Source: Rugamonas rivuli (GTDB taxonomy: Bacteria > Pseudomonadota > Gammaproteobacteria > Burkholderiales > Burkholderiaceae_D). From it: DNA of 64,000 bases. A program made the position numbers and the translations under genes. The notes below the pieces were generated by a model. That model saw only the letters and a program-made list of their open reading frames with translations. It ran no database searches and was not told the origin of the DNA. This document shows positions 60,831 to 64,000 of this stretch, one piece after another; position 1 is the stretch's first letter; each line of letters begins with the position of its first letter. The stretch spans positions 434,001 to 498,000 of the forward strand of contig NZ_WHUF01000003.1 in the NCBI RefSeq assembly GCF_009380165.1, written 5' to 3'.

Positions 60831-62663
60831 TTACGCTTCGCGCGATGCCTTCTTACGCTCGTGCTCTTTCAGGAAGCGCTTGCGCAGACGGATAGATTTC
60901 GGGGTGATTTCCACCAGTTCGTCGTCGTCGATGAATTCGACAGCGTACTCCAGCGACATCTGGATAGGCGGCACCAGGCGCACTGCTTCGTCGGTACCCG
61001 ACGAACGCACGTTGGTCAGCTGCTTGCCCTTGATCGGGTTGACGACCAGATCGTTGTCACGCGAGTGGATACCGATGATCATGCCTTCGTACACTGGGTC
61101 GTTGTGGACCACGAACATACGGCCGCGATCTTGCAGTTTCCAGATAGCGTAGGCAACAGCGGCGCCGTCGTCCTGCGAGATCAGCACGCCGTTGCGACGG
61201 CCGCCCAGTTCGCCCTTGCTGTTGTCCACTGGCGCGTATTCGTCGAACACGTGCGACATCAGGCCGGTACCGCGGGTCAGGGTCATGAATTCGCCCTGGA
61301 AGCCGATCAGGCCGCGCGCTGGGATCTTGTATTCCAGACGCACACGGCCTTTGCCGTCGGATTCCATGTTCTGCAGGTCGCCACGACGACGGCCCAGTTC
61401 TTCCATCACGCCGCCCTGGTTGGCTTCTTCAACGTCAACCGACAGTTGTTCGAACGGCTCGTGGCGCACGCCATCAACCATTTTGAACACAACGCGTGGA
61501 CGCGATACAGCCATCTCGAAACCTTCGCGACGCATGTTTTCGATCAGGATGGTCAGGTGCAGCTCGCCACGGCCCGATACTTCGAACGTGGTGTCGTCTT
61601 CGGTTGCAGCAACGCGCAGAGCAACGTTGGCTTTCAGTTCTTTGTCCAGACGGTCGCGCAGCTGGCGCGAGGTGACGAACTTGCCTTCGCGGCCGGCCAG
61701 TGGCGAGTTGTTGACCATGAAGTTCATGGTCAGGGTAGGCTCGTCGACGGTCAGCATAGGCAGCGCTTCAGGGGTGTCCACCGCGCACAGCGTCGAACCG
61801 ATGCCGATTTCGTCGATACCGTTGATCAGGCAGATGTCGCCGGCAACAGCTTCGTTCACCAGCACGCGCTCCAGGCCCTTGAAGTTCAGCACCTGGTTGA
61901 TGCGGCCTTTGATCGGGGTGGCGCCTGGGCCATTGATGACCAGAACGTCCTGGCCGACCTTGACGGTGCCACGGTTGACGCGGCCAATGCCGATCTTGCC
62001 GACGTAGGACGAGTAGTCCAGCGACGTGATTTGCATCTGCAGCGGGCCTTCTGGATTGTCGTCGCGCACTGGCACGTGTTCCAGGATGGCGTCGAACAGC
62101 GGCTTCATGTCGCCCGAACGTACGTCTTCGGTCAGGCCGGCGTAGCCGTTCAGGCCCGAAGCGTAAACGATAGGGAAGTCCAGTTGTTCGTCGGTAGCGC
62201 CCAGCTTGTCGAACAGTTCGAAGGTCTGGTTGATCGCCCAGTCAGCGCGCGCGCCAGGACGGTCGACCTTGTTGACCACGACGATAGGCTTCAGGCCCAG
62301 GGCCAGTGCCTTGCGGGTCACGAAACGGGTCTGTGGCATCGGGCCTTCCTGGGCATCGACCAGCAGCAGAACCGAGTCAACCATCGACAGAACACGCTCC
62401 ACTTCGCCGCCGAAGTCGGCGTGGCCTGGGGTGTCGACGATGTTGATGTGGGTGCCTTCGTACTCAACAGCGCAGTTCTTCGACAGAATCGTAATGCCGC
62501 GCTCCTTTTCCAGGTCGTTCGAGTCCATGACACGGGTGTCGACCGCTTGGTTTTCACGGAAGGTGCCGGACTGACGCAGCAGCTGATCCACCAGGGTAGT
62601 TTTACCGTGGTCAACGTGGGCGATGATGGCGATATTACGAATTGCGCGTTTTGTAGTAGACAT
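60831..62663 (-). CDS. typA: Translational GTPase TypA/BipA
   Basis: 610 residues, normal length. G1 AHVDHGKTT (15-23), switch I containing [18 protein letters not shown]3 [15 protein letters not shown]4 NKVDRPGAR. After the EF-G-like domain 2 come the V-domain and the TypA-specific C-terminus ([19 protein letters not shown]). Ribosome-associated; needed for assembly and stress growth in other bacteria. It ends at its own terminator. Confidence 0.98.
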   Translation of the reverse strand: MSTTKRAIRNIAIIAHVDHGKTTLVDQLLRQSGTFRENQAVDTRVMDSNDLEKERGITILSKNCAVEYEGTHINIVDTPGHADFGGEVERVLSMVDSVLLLVDAQEGPMPQTRFVTRKALALGLKPIVVVNKVDRPGARADWAINQTFELFDKLGATDEQLDFPIVYASGLNGYAGLTEDVRSGDMKPLFDAILEHVPVRDDNPEGPLQMQITSLDYSSYVGKIGIGRVNRGTVKVGQDVLVINGPGATPIKGRINQVLNFKGLERVLVNEAVAGDICLINGIDEIGIGSTLCAVDTPEALPMLTVDEPTLTMNFMVNNSPLAGREGKFVTSRQLRDRLDKELKANVALRVAATEDDTTFEVSGRGELHLTILIENMRREGFEMAVSRPRVVFKMVDGVRHEPFEQLSVDVEEANQGGVMEELGRRRGDLQNMESDGKGRVRLEYKIPARGLIGFQGEFMTLTRGTGLMSHVFDEYAPVDNSKGELGGRRNGVLISQDDGAAVAYAIWKLQDRGRMFVVHNDPVYEGMIIGIHSRDNDLVVNPIKGKQLTNVRSSGTDEAVRLVPPIQMSLEYAVEFIDDDELVEITPKSIRLRKRFLKEHERKKASREA

Positions 62664-62779
62664 GATGATTTTATATGCTGAAAAACTGCGGGCACGTACG
62701 TACTGTACGAGAAGCCGGCTAGTATAGCATGTTGCGTTGCAACTATCTCGCCGGCTTCCTGAATATTTTCAAAGAGTTG

Positions 62780-63703
62780 CTATTCGGGCGTGAAGGCGAT
62801 CAGCCGCTCCGGCGCCAGGATGCTGTATTCGCCGAGGATGGCGGTGCCCAGCAGTTTGGCGTCCAGGTAGACGCGCACCCTGCCCTGCTCGGCCGGCACT
62901 TCGACCGGCTCCTTGCCCAGCGCCAGGCGCTGGCCGTTGAGGAAGCGCTTGGCCAGTTCGGCGTTCAGACGCACGGCCGGGAAGCTGGCCAGCAGCGCAT
63001 CGACCGGCGCCAGCAGACTGAGCGGCGCTGCGTGCGCGGTCAGCTGTTCCAGCGTCAGCATGCCGTCCATGGTCAGCGGGCCGACTTGCGTGCGGCGCAG
63101 CGCGTTCAGGTGGGCGCCGCAGCCGAGCGCTTCGCCGATGTCCTGGCCCAGCACGCGGATGTAGGTGCCCTTGCTGCACGTGACCACCAGCTTCAGGAAC
63201 GGCGCCTCGTAGGACACCAGCTCCAGCTTGTGGATGACGACGTTGCGCGCTTCGCGCTCCAGCGTGATGCCGGCGCGGGCGTACTCGTACAGCGGCTTGC
63301 CGTCGCGCTTCAGCGCCGAATACATGGGTGGCACCTGGGCGATCGGGCCGCGGAATTTTTCCAGCACGGCGTGGATCTGCTCCAGCGTGACGTTGACGTC
63401 GCGGCTGTCCACCACTTCGCCTTCGGTGTCGCCGGTGTCGGTGGTCTGGCCCAGGTGGACCGTGGTTTCGTAGGTCTTGTCGGCTTCCAGCAAGTCCTGC
63501 GAGAACTTGGTGGCCTCGCCAAAGCACAGCGGCAGCAAGCCGGTGGCGAAGGGATCGAGGGTGCCGGTGTGGCCGGCCTTCTTGGCGTTGAGCACGCGCT
63601 TGGCCTTGATCAGCGCGTCGTTGCTGGAAAAGCCGACCGGCTTGTCGAGCAGCAGCACGCCGTCGACCAGGTCGCGGACTTTTTTAGGATGGTTTTGCTT
63701 CAT
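62780..63703 (-). CDS. truB: tRNA pseudouridine(55) synthase TruB
   Basis: 307 residues. The catalytic Asp50 lies in [46 protein letters not shown] and [35 protein letters not shown] are TruB landmarks. It is followed on the minus strand by typA after about 115 bases. Upstream is rbfA with only 13 bases between, the usual rbfA-truB order. Confidence 0.97.
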   Translation of the reverse strand: MKQNHPKKVRDLVDGVLLLDKPVGFSSNDALIKAKRVLNAKKAGHTGTLDPFATGLLPLCFGEATKFSQDLLEADKTYETTVHLGQTTDTGDTEGEVVDSRDVNVTLEQIHAVLEKFRGPIAQVPPMYSALKRDGKPLYEYARAGITLEREARNVVIHKLELVSYEAPFLKLVVTCSKGTYIRVLGQDIGEALGCGAHLNALRRTQVGPLTMDGMLTLEQLTAHAAPLSLLAPVDALLASFPAVRLNAELAKRFLNGQRLALGKEPVEVPAEQGRVRVYLDAKLLGTAILGEYSILAPERLIAFTPE

Positions 63704-63716
63704 CGGTGCAGCGTGC

Positions 63717-64000
63717 TTACTCGCCGTCCTTCTTCTCTTCGGCCGGTGCCTGGTCGTCGTCCAGCGAGCGGGTGCTGTTGGCCTGGTCGATCAGCGCCGA
63801 CAGTTCCATGCCGCGCGCGGTCGAGGTGTCGTGCACGAAGTGCAGTGCCGGCAGCGTGTGGATGTGCAGGCGCTTGCCCAGCTGGCCGCGCATGTAGCCG
63901 GCCGCGGCGGACAGGCCGTCGACGGTTTGCTTGACCTGCTCTTTGCTGTCCTTGAGCATGGTGAAGAAGATCTTCGCATGCGCGTAGTCCGGCGTCACCT
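63717..64000 (-). CDS. rbfA: Ribosome-binding factor A (3' part, runs off the window end)
   Basis: C-terminal part only, about 94 codons. It contains [15 protein letters not shown], then [28 protein letters not shown] and ELSALIDQA, which are RbfA motifs. It binds the 30S subunit during maturation of the 16S 5' end. The C-terminal tail is acidic. Its start lies beyond base 64000. Confidence 0.95.
   Translation of the reverse strand, partial: VTPDYAHAKIFFTMLKDSKEQVKQTVDGLSAAAGYMRGQLGKRLHIHTLPALHFVHDTSTARGMELSALIDQANSTRSLDDDQAPAEEKKDGE

Overview
The window looks like chromosome of a high-GC betaproteobacterium, most likely Burkholderiales, family Oxalobacteraceae (Massilia/Duganella/Janthinobacterium-like). 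This is inferred from protein character: a long-type isocitrate lyase, class I fumarase, a betaproteobacterial-looking T6SS, DUF3141 and DusA. No 16S rRNA is present. Most of the sequence is GC-rich, but 5.9-9.6 kb is clearly poorer in GC and reads as an acquired island.

Layout. 1-5.8 kb: the 5' part of a Tat-exported phospholipase C, isocitrate lyase (aceA) with a palindrome-rich control region and a strong terminator, an SDR oxidoreductase, a double-GNAT protein and a secreted SnoaL/lumazine-binding-like protein. 5.9-9.6 kb (island): a PAAR protein, a lysozyme/SLT-like putative T6SS effector and a secreted putative immunity protein in one overlapping operon, then a convergent protein that joins a cyclodeaminase-like domain to an ImmA/IrrE metallopeptidase. 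9.6-21.2 kb: housekeeping and signalling genes (udk, a hybrid histidine kinase, tRNA-Ser beside a large inverted repeat, acs, a UPF0114 protein, class I fumarase, murI, tRNA-His, an MscS-cNMP channel, a CheY-like regulator, and small unknowns).

21.2-50.4 kb: a complete type VI secretion locus, entirely on the minus strand. In transcription order: an unknown protein, a 1297-residue Ala-rich coiled-coil protein with 15-residue repeats, then tssB, tssC, hcp, tssE, tssF, tssG, clpV, vgrG, a MORN-repeat gene, a DUF4280 PAAR-like gene, a small membrane protein, a periplasmic amino-acid-type binding protein, two divergent SDF-family transporters, tssJ, tssK, tssL, tssM, a formyltransferase-like gene and tssA. 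All 13 core Tss components are present. No Fha/PpkA/PppA phosphorylation genes are seen. Divergent from this locus (50.6-52.8 kb) lies a fused binding protein-permease plus a second permease, with no ATPase. The transport genes inside and beside the T6SS, together with the formyltransferase and the repeat protein, are the best candidates for an undescribed T6SS-linked system.

52.8-64 kb: a Tyr/Pro-rich lipoprotein, two tandem TonB-C-like secreted proteins, a methyl-accepting chemotaxis protein, dusA, an XRE-cupin regulator divergent from a GNAT gene across an operator-like dyad, a DUF3141 alpha/beta-hydrolase, typA, truB and the 3' part of rbfA.

Functions rest on motif recognition by eye; no database search was run.
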